NCBI RefSeq assembly: GCF_011047135.1 | Contig: NZ_CP049255.1 | Location: 2,418,001-2,482,000 of the forward strand | Reading direction: 5' to 3' | Length of the DNA stretch: 64,000 bases | From: Microbacterium endophyticum | Lineage (GTDB): Bacteria; Actinomycetota; Actinomycetes; Actinomycetales; Microbacteriaceae | In this document: one piece after another, positions 27,308 through 34,828 of the stretch | Position numbering within the stretch: the stretch's first letter is position 1 | How the letters are laid out: each line of letters starts with the position of its first letter | The notes under the pieces: model-generated | The model's database searches: none | Told to the model about the DNA's origin: nothing | What the model saw: the letters and a program-made list of their open reading frames with translations, nothing else | Made by a program: the position numbers and the translations under genes

Positions 27308-27697
27308 ATGAAAATTGTTCTTCGCTGGATGCTCGCATCAGCCATGGTTTTTGCTGGTGTCAGCCACATGTTCTGGGCCCGCAAAGAATTCCAGGCTCAA
27401 GTTCCCGACAAGGTATCTGAAGTCACGGGAATCGATAAAGACGGCGTTGTTCTGGCATCCGGAGTCGTCGAAATCATGCTCGGGTCCGCGCTCGTGTTGT
27501 TTCCGAAAGATCGCCGCCGCGTAGGCCGCATCCTTGCGGCGTTCTTTGTTGCGATCTTCCCCGGCAACATCGCGCAATACACACAGAAGCGTGACGGGTT
27601 CGGACTCGACAGCGACACCAAGCGTCTCGCGCGACTCTTCTTCCAGCCGATGCTCGTAGCGTGGGCGCTATGGTCGACGTCGCGTTCGCGCGTCTGA
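27308..27697 (+). CDS. DoxX-like small membrane protein 2
   Basis: 129 residues from ATG 27308; a GTG at 27281 would add nine residues, but the shorter form lines up with the paralogue at 25055. It has the same four-helix pattern and the same motifs (SHMFWARKEFQAQVPDKVSEVTGIDKDGV, SGVVEIMLGSALVLFPKDRRRVGRILAAFFVAIFPGNIAQ). The two paralogues flank gntR-acdS on the same strand, which suggests a local duplication or a functional link. The function is unknown. Confidence 0.82.
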   Translation: MKIVLRWMLASAMVFAGVSHMFWARKEFQAQVPDKVSEVTGIDKDGVVLASGVVEIMLGSALVLFPKDRRRVGRILAAFFVAIFPGNIAQYTQKRDGFGLDSDTKRLARLFFQPMLVAWALWSTSRSRV

Positions 27698-27706
27698 ACT
27701 GGCGGG

Positions 27707-28576
27707 TCAGCGCCGTGCGGCGGCGAGTCTGACGAGCACGATGTTTTCGGACTCGTCGATCTCGGCGACATCGCTGTGGGCCTTCACATAGTCCGAGAAG
27801 CTGCGGTGGCCCAGCGCCTTTTCGCTGAACGATGGGTCCATGCGCGTGATGAGGCTCTTCACGACCGAGGCATGTTGCCAGTCGGTGCCCTCTTTGTCTC
27901 CCTCTAATCGCAGCGCGCGTTCGAGGAGATCGGCGGCCGGGTCTACCGAACGCTTTCGCGCCCGGGAACGAGCGGGCGCAGCATCCTTTTTCTCGGCGCT
28001 CGCGGGTCGAGTGACGCCGGGGAGCGCGTCGTAGGCGTCGAAACGATCGCAGGCCGCGGCGAGAGACTTCGCTGTCGAGCCCGCAACACCGACGCCGACG
28101 ACGAAACGTCCAAGGCGCTTGCAGCGTTGGGCCAGCGGCACATAGTCGGAGTCGCCAGCGACGATGACGACGTGGGTGAGGTCAGGCAGGCGAAACATGT
28201 CTTCTACTGCGTCGACAGCAAGCCGAATGTCGGCACCGTTTTTCGCATATGCCGCGGCTGGAAAAAGCTGCACCAGATCTACGGCGCGCGCGACGAGCTG
28301 AGAGCGGTACTCGGCGTTCACCGGTGACGACCAGTCGGCGTACGCGCGTGTGAGAACGAGAGTGCCGAAGGATGCCGCATAGTCGATGATTGCGCCGAGA
28401 TCGATGGTCGCAGCAGTGAGTTTTTCCGCGATCTCGGGATCGGCTGGGTTCTGCGCGATCTTCTGACGGTCTCGTGAGTAGGCGTTTCGGCCGTGCACGC
28501 GGTCGTACCAAGACATCACGATGTTGTCGAAGTCGAGGTAGACCGCGACACGGGCCTCGGCACGGATTTCAGCCAT
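27707..28576 (-). CDS. NYN-domain (PIN-like) ribonuclease with C-terminal OST-HTH/LOTUS-like domain
   Basis: 289 residues from ATG 28576. The N-terminal NYN (LabA/DUF88) domain has the acidic metal site: VAVYLDFDNI (Asp pair), later KNGADIRLAVDAVEDM and VIVAGDSDYVPL, plus GRFVVGVGV, all conserved in this nuclease fold. A basic linker (ARSRARKRS) follows. The C-terminus, DLLERALRL...ASVVKSLITRMDPSFSEKALGHRSFSDYVKAH, is an OST-HTH/LOTUS-type winged helix expected to bind RNA. It is the second gene after the Gfo/Idh/MocA gene. The RNA target is unknown. Confidence 0.88.
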   Translation of the reverse strand: MAEIRAEARVAVYLDFDNIVMSWYDRVHGRNAYSRDRQKIAQNPADPEIAEKLTAATIDLGAIIDYAASFGTLVLTRAYADWSSPVNAEYRSQLVARAVDLVQLFPAAAYAKNGADIRLAVDAVEDMFRLPDLTHVVIVAGDSDYVPLAQRCKRLGRFVVGVGVAGSTAKSLAAACDRFDAYDALPGVTRPASAEKKDAAPARSRARKRSVDPAADLLERALRLEGDKEGTDWQHASVVKSLITRMDPSFSEKALGHRSFSDYVKAHSDVAEIDESENIVLVRLAAARR

Positions 28577-28577
28577 G

Positions 28578-29576
28578 TCAGTCCTCACTGGGGTAGCGGA
28601 CGCCAATGCTCTTGCGCACCGAATCCAGGGTTTCCATGATGGCAACCGACTCCGCGATAGAAAGTAGATCGCTGTCTAGCGTGCCGTCAGCGACAAATTT
28701 CTCGGCTGCGAGTGCTTGGTACTGCATACCGCGCCCATCGACGTCAGAGGTGTATTCCTCTAGCACGGTGCCATCGGATGCCGTTACCCGGAACGAGGTA
28801 GGGGTGTACCAGACGGCATCGATGTCGATTCGCGCGTCCGTACCAACGATGTGAGCGATATTCGGGCCGCGCCCGCGTGACGAGGAGATAGACGTCGATA
28901 GCGCGCCGCCGTCGTGCGTGAGAATCGTCGCGACTTCGGCATCGGAGCCCGCGTCGCTCAGTCGGCCAGCGCTGACGACAGATACCGGCGCCCCGAGAAT
29001 GTCCCACGCGAACGAAATCGGATAGATACCCAGATCCAAAAGTGCTCCACCACCCAGCGCGAGAGCGTTCAGCCGGTGTGCGGGGTCGGTAGAGATCTTC
29101 TGAGTGTGATCGGCGAACACTGTGCGCACATCGCCAAGAGTGCCCTCCCGGAGGATTTCGCGAATCCGCACCATATGGGGGAGATATCTCGTCCACATGG
29201 CCTCCATCGCGAGAAGACCCGCTTCTGCTGCCACCTCACGCAGCATCTCAGCTTCCGGTGCCGTCAGAGTGAAGGGTTTTTCGACCAGGACATGCTTGCC
29301 CGCTCGCAGCGCGAGGAGTGCATTCTGAAGGTGACTCGGATGCGGTGTCGCAACGTACACGATGTCGATGTCGGGGTCGGCAACGAGGTCTTCATAAGAG
29401 GCATGTGCGTGCGGGATGTCGAATTCGTCGGCGAACGCTTTTGCTGATTGCTCGCTTCTTGAGCCAACGGCGGTGAGAGTGCGCCCAGCCGTGCGCAGGT
29501 CACTTGCAAAAGCGTGTGCGATTCCACCCGTTGCCAGGATTCCCCATCGCAGGCTCGGTGTCTGATCTCCGGTCAT
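28578..29576 (-). CDS. Gfo/Idh/MocA-family NAD(P)-dependent oxidoreductase
   Basis: 332 residues from ATG 29576. The N-terminal Rossmann domain begins LRWGILATGGIAHAFASDL, followed by VYVATPHPSHLQNALLALRAGKHVLVEKPFTL, with the EKP motif whose Lys binds the substrate; then LLAMEAMWTRYLPHM and the GGGALLDLGIYPISFAWDILG block with the catalytic His replaced by Tyr-Pro, typical of dihydrodiol-dehydrogenase/xylose dehydrogenase-like members. It probably acts on a sugar or diol. TAGGGT lies 7 nt before the ATG (leaderless). The longer open frame upstream is antisense to the M20 peptidase gene and is rejected. Confidence 0.92.
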   Translation of the reverse strand: MTGDQTPSLRWGILATGGIAHAFASDLRTAGRTLTAVGSRSEQSAKAFADEFDIPHAHASYEDLVADPDIDIVYVATPHPSHLQNALLALRAGKHVLVEKPFTLTAPEAEMLREVAAEAGLLAMEAMWTRYLPHMVRIREILREGTLGDVRTVFADHTQKISTDPAHRLNALALGGGALLDLGIYPISFAWDILGAPVSVVSAGRLSDAGSDAEVATILTHDGGALSTSISSSRGRGPNIAHIVGTDARIDIDAVWYTPTSFRVTASDGTVLEEYTSDVDGRGMQYQALAAEKFVADGTLDSDLLSIAESVAIMETLDSVRKSIGVRYPSED

Positions 29577-29624
29577 GCATCCGACCCTATGCCCACGAGC
29601 AGCTCTTCGGATTAGGCTCGGACT

Positions 29625-30953
29625 GTGACCGCCGCCGTTGACCGCTTTCGCGAGCTCTTGCGCATACCCACTGTTTCTCACGTCGATGAAGAGCACACCA
29701 ATTGGTCTGCATTCGCCGAATTCGCTGCCGCACTGGAGCGTCTGTATCCGGCAACCCATGCGGCTTTGAGCCGTGAAACAGTCGACGAGCATTCGTTGCT
29801 CTACCGATGGCGCGGCCGAACAGCCGAAGAATCTCTTGTTTTGATGGCGCACATGGATGTCGTGCCGGTCGTCGCGGCCGAGTGGGATCACGATCCGTTT
29901 GGCGCAACACTCGTCGGCGCAGGCGACGACGCGACGATCCACGCGCGCGGCGCGATCGATGACAAGGGCGCACTCGTCGGAATTCTCGAAGCCGTCGAAT
30001 CACTCGTGAGTGAGGAGTACGTGCCGGCTCACGATATTTACCTCGCATTCGGTCACAACGAAGAAACCGCGGGCGGCGGAGCACGCGCGCTTGCGCGCAC
30101 ACTCAAAGAAAATGGCATCCGCCCCGCACTCGTGCTCGATGAGGGCGGAGCTGTTGTCGACGGTGCGATCCCTGGAATCTCGATACCTACCGCCATGGTC
30201 GGCGTCGCCGAGCGTGGCATCATGACAGTTGTTCTCACGGCCCGAGAAAGTGGGGGGCACGCGTCGACTCCGTTGAGACTGCCGGCTACCGCACGACTCG
30301 CACGGGCGATCACAAGATTGTCGCGTCGCCCATTTCATGCCCGCATTTCGCCTCCGGTACGAGCGATGTTTCGCACCCTCTCGACCTCTGCCCCGGGCGC
30401 CTTGGGGTGGGCATTCCGACACATCCGGCTGACCGCGCCGCTTGTTGCTCTGGTGCTCTCACGGCTCGGCCCCGAGATGAATGCCACCGTTCGCACGACA
30501 GCCGTCGTGACAGAGCTGTCGGGAGCACCCGCGGAGAATGTTCTCGCGACGACGGCACGTGCATCCGTCAATGTGCGAATTCTGACCGGAGAAACGGTGG
30601 CATCGGTGCGGGAACGCATGCGCCGTGTGATCGCGGATCCGAAGGTCGAAATTGACGTTCGGCACGATTCGGAGCCATCACCGATCTCGCCGTGGCGGGG
30701 TGAACCCTGGCGCAGAATCGCCACGGCGGTGGCGACAGCAATTGGCCCGGACGTCGTCACGACGCCATATTTGCAGTCGGGTGCGACCGATAGTCGATGG
30801 TTCACCGGTCTCAGCGAGAATGTCTATCGCTTCGCACCTTTTCATCTCAGCAAAGGCGAGCGAGAGGCGCTCCACTCGCACAACGAACGGATCCGCGTCG
30901 AATCGTGGCTCGCGGGCGTTCGCTTCTATCGCAGCTTGATGACGGCGAGCTAG
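29625..30953 (+). CDS. M20-family metallopeptidase
   Basis: 442 residues. Metal and catalytic residues are visible: LVLMAHMDVVPV (His, Asp), HARGAIDDKGALVG (bridging Asp), AFGHNEETAGGGARAL (catalytic Glu and metal Glu), and a C-terminal His. The central dimerisation domain includes GGHASTPLRLPATARL. These enzymes are carboxypeptidases or aminoacylases of the cytoplasm; the exact substrate is open. The GTG at 29625 follows TAGGCT by 6 nt, so it is probably leaderless. It is divergent from the Gfo/Idh/MocA gene with only 48 bp between the starts. It overlaps the convergent hypothetical gene by 4 bp. Confidence 0.93.
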   Translation: MTAAVDRFRELLRIPTVSHVDEEHTNWSAFAEFAAALERLYPATHAALSRETVDEHSLLYRWRGRTAEESLVLMAHMDVVPVVAAEWDHDPFGATLVGAGDDATIHARGAIDDKGALVGILEAVESLVSEEYVPAHDIYLAFGHNEETAGGGARALARTLKENGIRPALVLDEGGAVVDGAIPGISIPTAMVGVAERGIMTVVLTARESGGHASTPLRLPATARLARAITRLSRRPFHARISPPVRAMFRTLSTSAPGALGWAFRHIRLTAPLVALVLSRLGPEMNATVRTTAVVTELSGAPAENVLATTARASVNVRILTGETVASVRERMRRVIADPKVEIDVRHDSEPSPISPWRGEPWRRIATAVATAIGPDVVTTPYLQSGATDSRWFTGLSENVYRFAPFHLSKGEREALHSHNERIRVESWLAGVRFYRSLMTAS

Positions 30954-31504
30954 GGCGCAGCGGGGCGACGTGGCGGGTCTTCGCTCACGCCCAGGAGAAA
31001 AGCTGCGATCTGCAGTGCGGGCGCAGAAATAGCGGGCCCGGAACCGAACGACCACTCGGCGTCAGTGGCACTGACGGTGTGGCCCGAAATGGCAGCTCGG
31101 CGCTCGAATGGCGCACGACCAGACGCATATAGCGCGACAGCGCCCGAGGTGAGTACGGGAACCACAGGAGTTGAGTCGACCGCCTTCGCTAATAGCAACA
31201 GGGCGCGCAGCGTGTCGGCGAGATGCCGGATCCGCAGCTTCTGTCCCGGAACGACCTCAACGGCGTAGCGGCTGAGGTCATCCGGCGTGAACGAAGAGGA
31301 CGCAGGACGGATGCCGCGCCCAAGCTTCGCGTCTCGTGCGAAGTTCGCGGCCAACACCGCCGCCTCGGGCTTTGGTGCACTCTGGAGCAGCCGGGCAGCT
31401 TCGACGATCAGTTCAGAGATCTGCCGACGGCGATCGGATGAGACGGCGGAAGAATCCGGCGCCTCATGCTGGCTGAGGGGGAGGTATCGGGCGAAATCCG
31501 CCAT
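30950..31504 (-). CDS. Orphan protein of unknown function
   Basis: 184 residues from ATG 31504; TACGCT lies 7 nt before it (leaderless signature). It has no membrane segments and no family I recognise. The middle is helical (RRRQISELIVEAARLLQSAPKPEAAVLAANFARDAKLGRG), followed by SFTPDDLSRYAVEVVPGQKLRIRHLADTLRALLLLAKAVD and a possible beta-rich end. Codon use resembles its neighbours, so it is probably a genuine resident gene. Its upstream region is shared with the LacI gene, so the ATGTGACAAC repeats near 31531 could affect both. Confidence 0.7.
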   Translation of the reverse strand: MADFARYLPLSQHEAPDSSAVSSDRRRQISELIVEAARLLQSAPKPEAAVLAANFARDAKLGRGIRPASSSFTPDDLSRYAVEVVPGQKLRIRHLADTLRALLLLAKAVDSTPVVPVLTSGAVALYASGRAPFERRAAISGHTVSATDAEWSFGSGPAISAPALQIAAFLLGVSEDPPRRPAAP

Positions 31505-31530
31505 GGCGCTCAGCGTACGCCACAACGTGC

Positions 31531-31550
31531 ATGTGACAACATGTGACAAC
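31531..31550. promoter_or_regulatory. Two direct ATGTGACAAC repeats between divergent genes
   Basis: ATGTGACAAC is repeated back to back (31531-31540 and 31541-31550). It shares ATGTGAC with the LacI palindromes at 31582 and 32738 and could be additional half-sites for the LacI regulator. Confidence 0.45.
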
Positions 31551-31581
31551 GCACGATTGCTGATTTCAGAATCGCGCTCTC

Positions 31582-31598
31582 AATGTGACAGTCACATT
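31582..31598. promoter_or_regulatory. Candidate LacI operator upstream of lacI
   Basis: AATGTGACAGTCACATT is a perfect 17-bp inverted repeat (AATGTGAC, A, GTCACATT) 62 bp upstream of the regulator ATG, suggesting autoregulation. The same AATGTGA...TCACATT arms recur before araD. Confidence 0.75.
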
Positions 31599-31659
31599 TG
31601 CGCTCACTACGTGCATAATGGGCTCACCAGCTGCTGGGCATCACGAGGAAGCGAGTGCC

Positions 31660-32670
31660 ATGGGCGACGAAGCGAGCGGGCGTCCGCCCAGCATCCGCGA
31701 TGTTGCGCGCCTCGCGGGCGTTTCTCATCAAACGGTCTCTCGCGTGCTGAACGATCATCCGAGCATCAGGCCCGAAACTCGCGAACGCGTACTGCAGGTC
31801 ATGGGTCAGCTGCAGTATCGACCCAACCGTGCCGCGAGAGCTCTCGTGACCAGCCGATCGCAAACTATCGGGGTCCTGGCATCGTCTGCGACGCAGTACG
31901 GCCCGGCGTCATCGATTGCGGCGATCGAGGCGGCCGCGCGAGCCCGCGGGTATTGGGTCAGCACGGCGAATATCGACGCTGCCGACCCTGAATCGATTGC
32001 GGCGGGTCTGTCGCATTTGATGGCGCAGGGAATCGAAGGCCTCGTCGTGATCGCGCCGCAGGTGCGGGTATTTCGCGCTCTTGCAACCCATGAACTCAAT
32101 GTGCCGTATGTGACATTGCAATCAACCGATCTGGAGCCCGAAAACAACCTCACCGTTGACCAGGTAGCGGGGGCGAGGCTCGCTACGCGTCACCTCATCG
32201 AACTCGGGCACCGTCAGATTTACCATCTCTCCGGGCCTCAGGATTGGATCGAGGCGGAGGCGAGAATGCGCGGTTTTCTCGAGGAAATGAGCGCAAACGA
32301 TATTGCGACGACTGCGCCGATCCTCGGCGATTGGACCGCGGACTTCGGATTTTTCGTCGGTCGCGAGTTGCTGCGAATTCGCGACTTCACAGCGATCTTC
32401 TCGTCGAACGATCAGATGGCGTTGGGGCTTATCCACGCGGTGCGGGATGCCGGACTCGACGTCCCTGGAGATATCAGCATCGTGGGATTCGACGACATCC
32501 CCGAAGCTGCTCACTTTTGGCCGCCGCTCACTACCGTGCGCCAAGACTTCGCAGAGCTCGGACGTCGATGTGTTGACTTGCTGCTCGGATCCGCAACAGA
32601 ACGCGACTTTGCGAGCGATCCACTCATGCCCGAAGTCATCGTGAGGGCATCGACAGCACCGGTTCATTAA
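31660..32670 (+). CDS. LacI-family regulator of the araD-chvE-gguAB operon
   Basis: 336 residues from ATG 31660, which has AGGAA about 10 nt upstream. The helix-turn-helix is PSIRDVARLAGVSHQTVSRVLNDHPSIRPETRERVLQVMGQLQYRPNRAARALV, with the Leu-hinge helix at NRAARAL. The effector domain has the usual sugar-binding strands (QTIGVLASS, GIEGLVVIAPQ, HLIELGHRQIYHLSGPQDW, IFSSNDQMALGLIHAVRDAGLDVPGDISIVGFDDIPEA). The effector is likely a pentose or pentose derivative given the adjoining operon. Matching palindromes lie before its own gene and before araD. Confidence 0.93.
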   Translation: MGDEASGRPPSIRDVARLAGVSHQTVSRVLNDHPSIRPETRERVLQVMGQLQYRPNRAARALVTSRSQTIGVLASSATQYGPASSIAAIEAAARARGYWVSTANIDAADPESIAAGLSHLMAQGIEGLVVIAPQVRVFRALATHELNVPYVTLQSTDLEPENNLTVDQVAGARLATRHLIELGHRQIYHLSGPQDWIEAEARMRGFLEEMSANDIATTAPILGDWTADFGFFVGRELLRIRDFTAIFSSNDQMALGLIHAVRDAGLDVPGDISIVGFDDIPEAAHFWPPLTTVRQDFAELGRRCVDLLLGSATERDFASDPLMPEVIVRASTAPVH

Positions 32671-32701
32671 GTCTCGTTACCAATCTGAGACCGATCCGGA
32701 G

Positions 32702-32732
32702 TTGACACGACCCGATCCGACCTGGCTATAGT
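32702..32732 (+). promoter_or_regulatory. Candidate araD promoter
   Basis: TTGACA at 32702 and TATAGT at 32727, spaced 19 bp, form a near-canonical sigma-70-type promoter. The expected transcription start (about 32739) falls inside the LacI operator at 32738-32755. Confidence 0.6.
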
Positions 32733-32737
32733 GACGC

Positions 32738-32755
32738 AATGTGAACGGTCACATT
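32738..32755. promoter_or_regulatory. Candidate LacI operator upstream of araD
   Basis: AATGTGAACGGTCACATT is an 18-bp inverted repeat with one mismatch and the central CG typical of LacI operators. It overlaps the predicted transcription start, a classical repression position. Confidence 0.75.
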
Positions 32756-32780
32756 GGCCGGGGACGAAGGAGTTCTTGAA

Positions 32781-33515
32781 GTGGTTTTGGGCAACGATGC
32801 ACGTGAGCAGCAGGCTGCCGAGGCGAAAGCCGAGGTTGCTATCGCTCGCGCACGCCAGCAGGTTGCGGCGCTTCATGCAGAACTCGTCCGGTACGGCCTC
32901 GTCGTCTGGACGGGAGGCAATGTCTCGGCGCGTGTGCCAGGCACCGACCTCTTCGTGATCAAGCCCTCAGGGGTGTCGTACGACGATCTTGCTCCCGAGA
33001 ACATGATCGTCTGTGATCTCGATGGGTCGGTTGTTGTCGATACGCCCGGCAGCGATCGATCGCCGTCTTCCGACACCGCAGCGCACGCTTACGTGTATCG
33101 ACACATGCCGGAGGTCGGCGGTGTCGTCCATACCCACTCCACATACGCGGTGGCGTGGGCTGCACGCGGAGAAGAGATCCCCTGCGTGATTACAGGCATG
33201 GCCGACGAGTTCGGCGGACCGATCCCGGTCGGGCCGTTTGCCGTCATCGGTGATGACTCCATTGGGCGCGGAATAGTCGAGACACTCACCGGCCACCGTT
33301 CACGCGCGGTGCTGATGCAAAACCACGGGCCGTTCACAATCGGGGCGACAGCCAAGGATGCCGTGAAGGCCGCCGTCATGCTCGAGGACGCTGCCCGCAC
33401 GATCCATATTTCACGGCAGGGTGGAGACCTCCTGCCGATTCCGCCCGAGGCAATCGATCGGCTTTACGACCGATATCAAAATGTCTACGGGCAGAGCACA
33501 GACGACCGTCGCTGA
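32781..33515 (+). CDS. araD: L-ribulose-5-phosphate 4-epimerase (AraD-type class II aldolase)
   Basis: 244 residues from GTG 32781, preceded by AAGGAG at 8 nt spacing; the open frame begins 27 nt earlier but lacks a ribosome site. Class II aldolase/adducin fold: [37 protein letters not shown] with two zinc-binding His, and QNHGPFTIG with another His. The HTHS.YA..WA pattern favours L-ribulose-5-phosphate 4-epimerase (to D-xylulose-5-phosphate) over fuculose aldolase. It is the first gene of the araD-chvE-gguA-gguB operon, which makes AraD the better call. araA and araB are not in the window. Confidence 0.85.
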   Translation: MVLGNDAREQQAAEAKAEVAIARARQQVAALHAELVRYGLVVWTGGNVSARVPGTDLFVIKPSGVSYDDLAPENMIVCDLDGSVVVDTPGSDRSPSSDTAAHAYVYRHMPEVGGVVHTHSTYAVAWAARGEEIPCVITGMADEFGGPIPVGPFAVIGDDSIGRGIVETLTGHRSRAVLMQNHGPFTIGATAKDAVKAAVMLEDAARTIHISRQGGDLLPIPPEAIDRLYDRYQNVYGQSTDDRR

Positions 33516-33542
33516 GACGGCGACGGTACACCACAACTGAAC

Positions 33543-33579
33543 ATCGACACCAAGATAAAACCGAATATCGACAACAAGA
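33543..33579 (+). repeat. Two near-identical 13-bp direct repeats in the araD-chvE spacer
   Basis: ATCGACACCAAGA at 33543-33555 and ATCGACAACAAGA at 33567-33579 differ at one base and start 24 bp apart. No dyad and no gene are visible here. They may be accidental or a regulatory or mRNA element of the following binding-protein gene. Confidence 0.4.
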
Positions 33580-33628
33580 CAAAGCTGTCAACGAAGGCGA
33601 CAACGATGTCCATCAGAAAGGGAACACA

Positions 33629-34753
33629 GTGAACGGTAAGAAGATTCTTCTCGGAACGGCCACGGTCGTTGCGGGCGCTTTGCTTCTGTCCGGCTGCTCG
33701 GGGGCGAGCGGGGGCGACTCAAGCGGAGGCGGAGATGGCGGACTGGTCGGCGTTGCAATGCCGACCAAGAGCTCAGAGCGCTGGATCCAGGACGGCGACG
33801 CAGTCAAGTCGCAGCTCGAAGAGCAGGGTTTCTCCGTCGACCTGCAGTACGCAGAAGACGACATCCCCACGCAGGTCTCTCAGATCGAGAACATGATCAC
33901 CAAGGGCGCCGAGGCGTTGATCGTTGCATCGATCGATGGCACGACGCTCACGAGCGTGCTGCAGGAAGCAGCGGATGCCGGCATCCCGGTCATTGCTTAT
34001 GACCGTCTTATCCGCGACACCGAGAACGTCGACTACTACGCGTCGTTCGACAACTACCAGGTCGGCGTGCAGCAGGCGACCTCGCTCCTCAACGGACTCG
34101 GTTTGACCGAACTCGATGGAACTCCGACCGACGGAGCGCCTGAAGGCCCGTTCAACATCGAACTCTTCGCCGGCTCGCCCGACGACAACAACGCAACGTT
34201 CTTCTGGAACGGTGCAATCGACACTCTGCAGCCCTACATGGACGAGGGCACGCTCGTTGTGGCTTCTGGCCAGACCGACTTCCAGCAGGCAGCTACGCTG
34301 CGCTGGGACGGGGAGACCGCCCAGAGCCGCATGGAAGACATTCTCGTGTCGACATACTCCGGCGGTGAGAAGGTTGATGCAGTCCTGTCGCCTTACGACG
34401 GCATTTCGCGCGGCATCATCTCCGCTCTGACCGACGCCGGCTACACCGTCGGTGACGAGTGGCCGATCATCTCGGGCCAGGACGCTGAGCTCGACTCGGT
34501 GAAGGCGATCAACCGCGGCGAGCAGTACGCCACGATCTTCAAGGACACGCGCCAGCTGGCAGAGGTTGCCGTGAACATGGCTGTGGCTCTCTTGAACGGT
34601 GACGAGCCGGACGTGAACAACACGACCGACTACGACAACGGCGAGAAGATCGTTCCCTCGTACCTGCTTGAGTCGGCAATCGTCGTCAAGGACAACATCC
34701 AAGAGGTGCTGGTCGACAGCGGCTACTGGACCGAAGACGAGATCGCCGGTTAA
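33629..34753 (+). CDS. chvE: ChvE-type multiple sugar-binding lipoprotein
   Basis: 374 residues. The signal peptide ends in LLLSGC (Cys22 acylated), followed by a Gly/Ser/Asp spacer. The binding fold has [97 protein letters not shown] and [15 protein letters not shown], matching ChvE/XylF arabinose, xylose and galactose binding proteins. Start is GTG with AGAAAGGGAAC upstream. It precedes gguA/gguB, and a large hairpin separates it from gguA, probably keeping the binding protein in excess. Confidence 0.95.
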   Translation: MNGKKILLGTATVVAGALLLSGCSGASGGDSSGGGDGGLVGVAMPTKSSERWIQDGDAVKSQLEEQGFSVDLQYAEDDIPTQVSQIENMITKGAEALIVASIDGTTLTSVLQEAADAGIPVIAYDRLIRDTENVDYYASFDNYQVGVQQATSLLNGLGLTELDGTPTDGAPEGPFNIELFAGSPDDNNATFFWNGAIDTLQPYMDEGTLVVASGQTDFQQAATLRWDGETAQSRMEDILVSTYSGGEKVDAVLSPYDGISRGIISALTDAGYTVGDEWPIISGQDAELDSVKAINRGEQYATIFKDTRQLAEVAVNMAVALLNGDEPDVNNTTDYDNGEKIVPSYLLESAIVVKDNIQEVLVDSGYWTEDEIAG

Positions 34754-34772
34754 TTAATCCACGAGTGCTCCG

Positions 34773-34802
34773 GCCGGGCGGTGGGAATTCCCACCGCCCG
34801 GC
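34773..34802. terminator. 30-bp perfect palindrome between chvE and gguA
   Basis: The dyad is centred at 34787.5 with both halves fully complementary (GCCGGGCGGTGGGAA / TTCCCACCGCCCGGC). There is no poly-U run and the operon continues, so it is more likely a stabilising 3-prime stem or partial attenuator behind chvE than a full terminator. Confidence 0.8.
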
Positions 34803-34828
34803 TCGGGCCCGTTCAATGAGGAGGCAGG

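Noticed and set aside
33773..34702. 309-residue antisense open frame over chvE
   Set aside because: Shadow of the binding-protein gene; no start context or homology.
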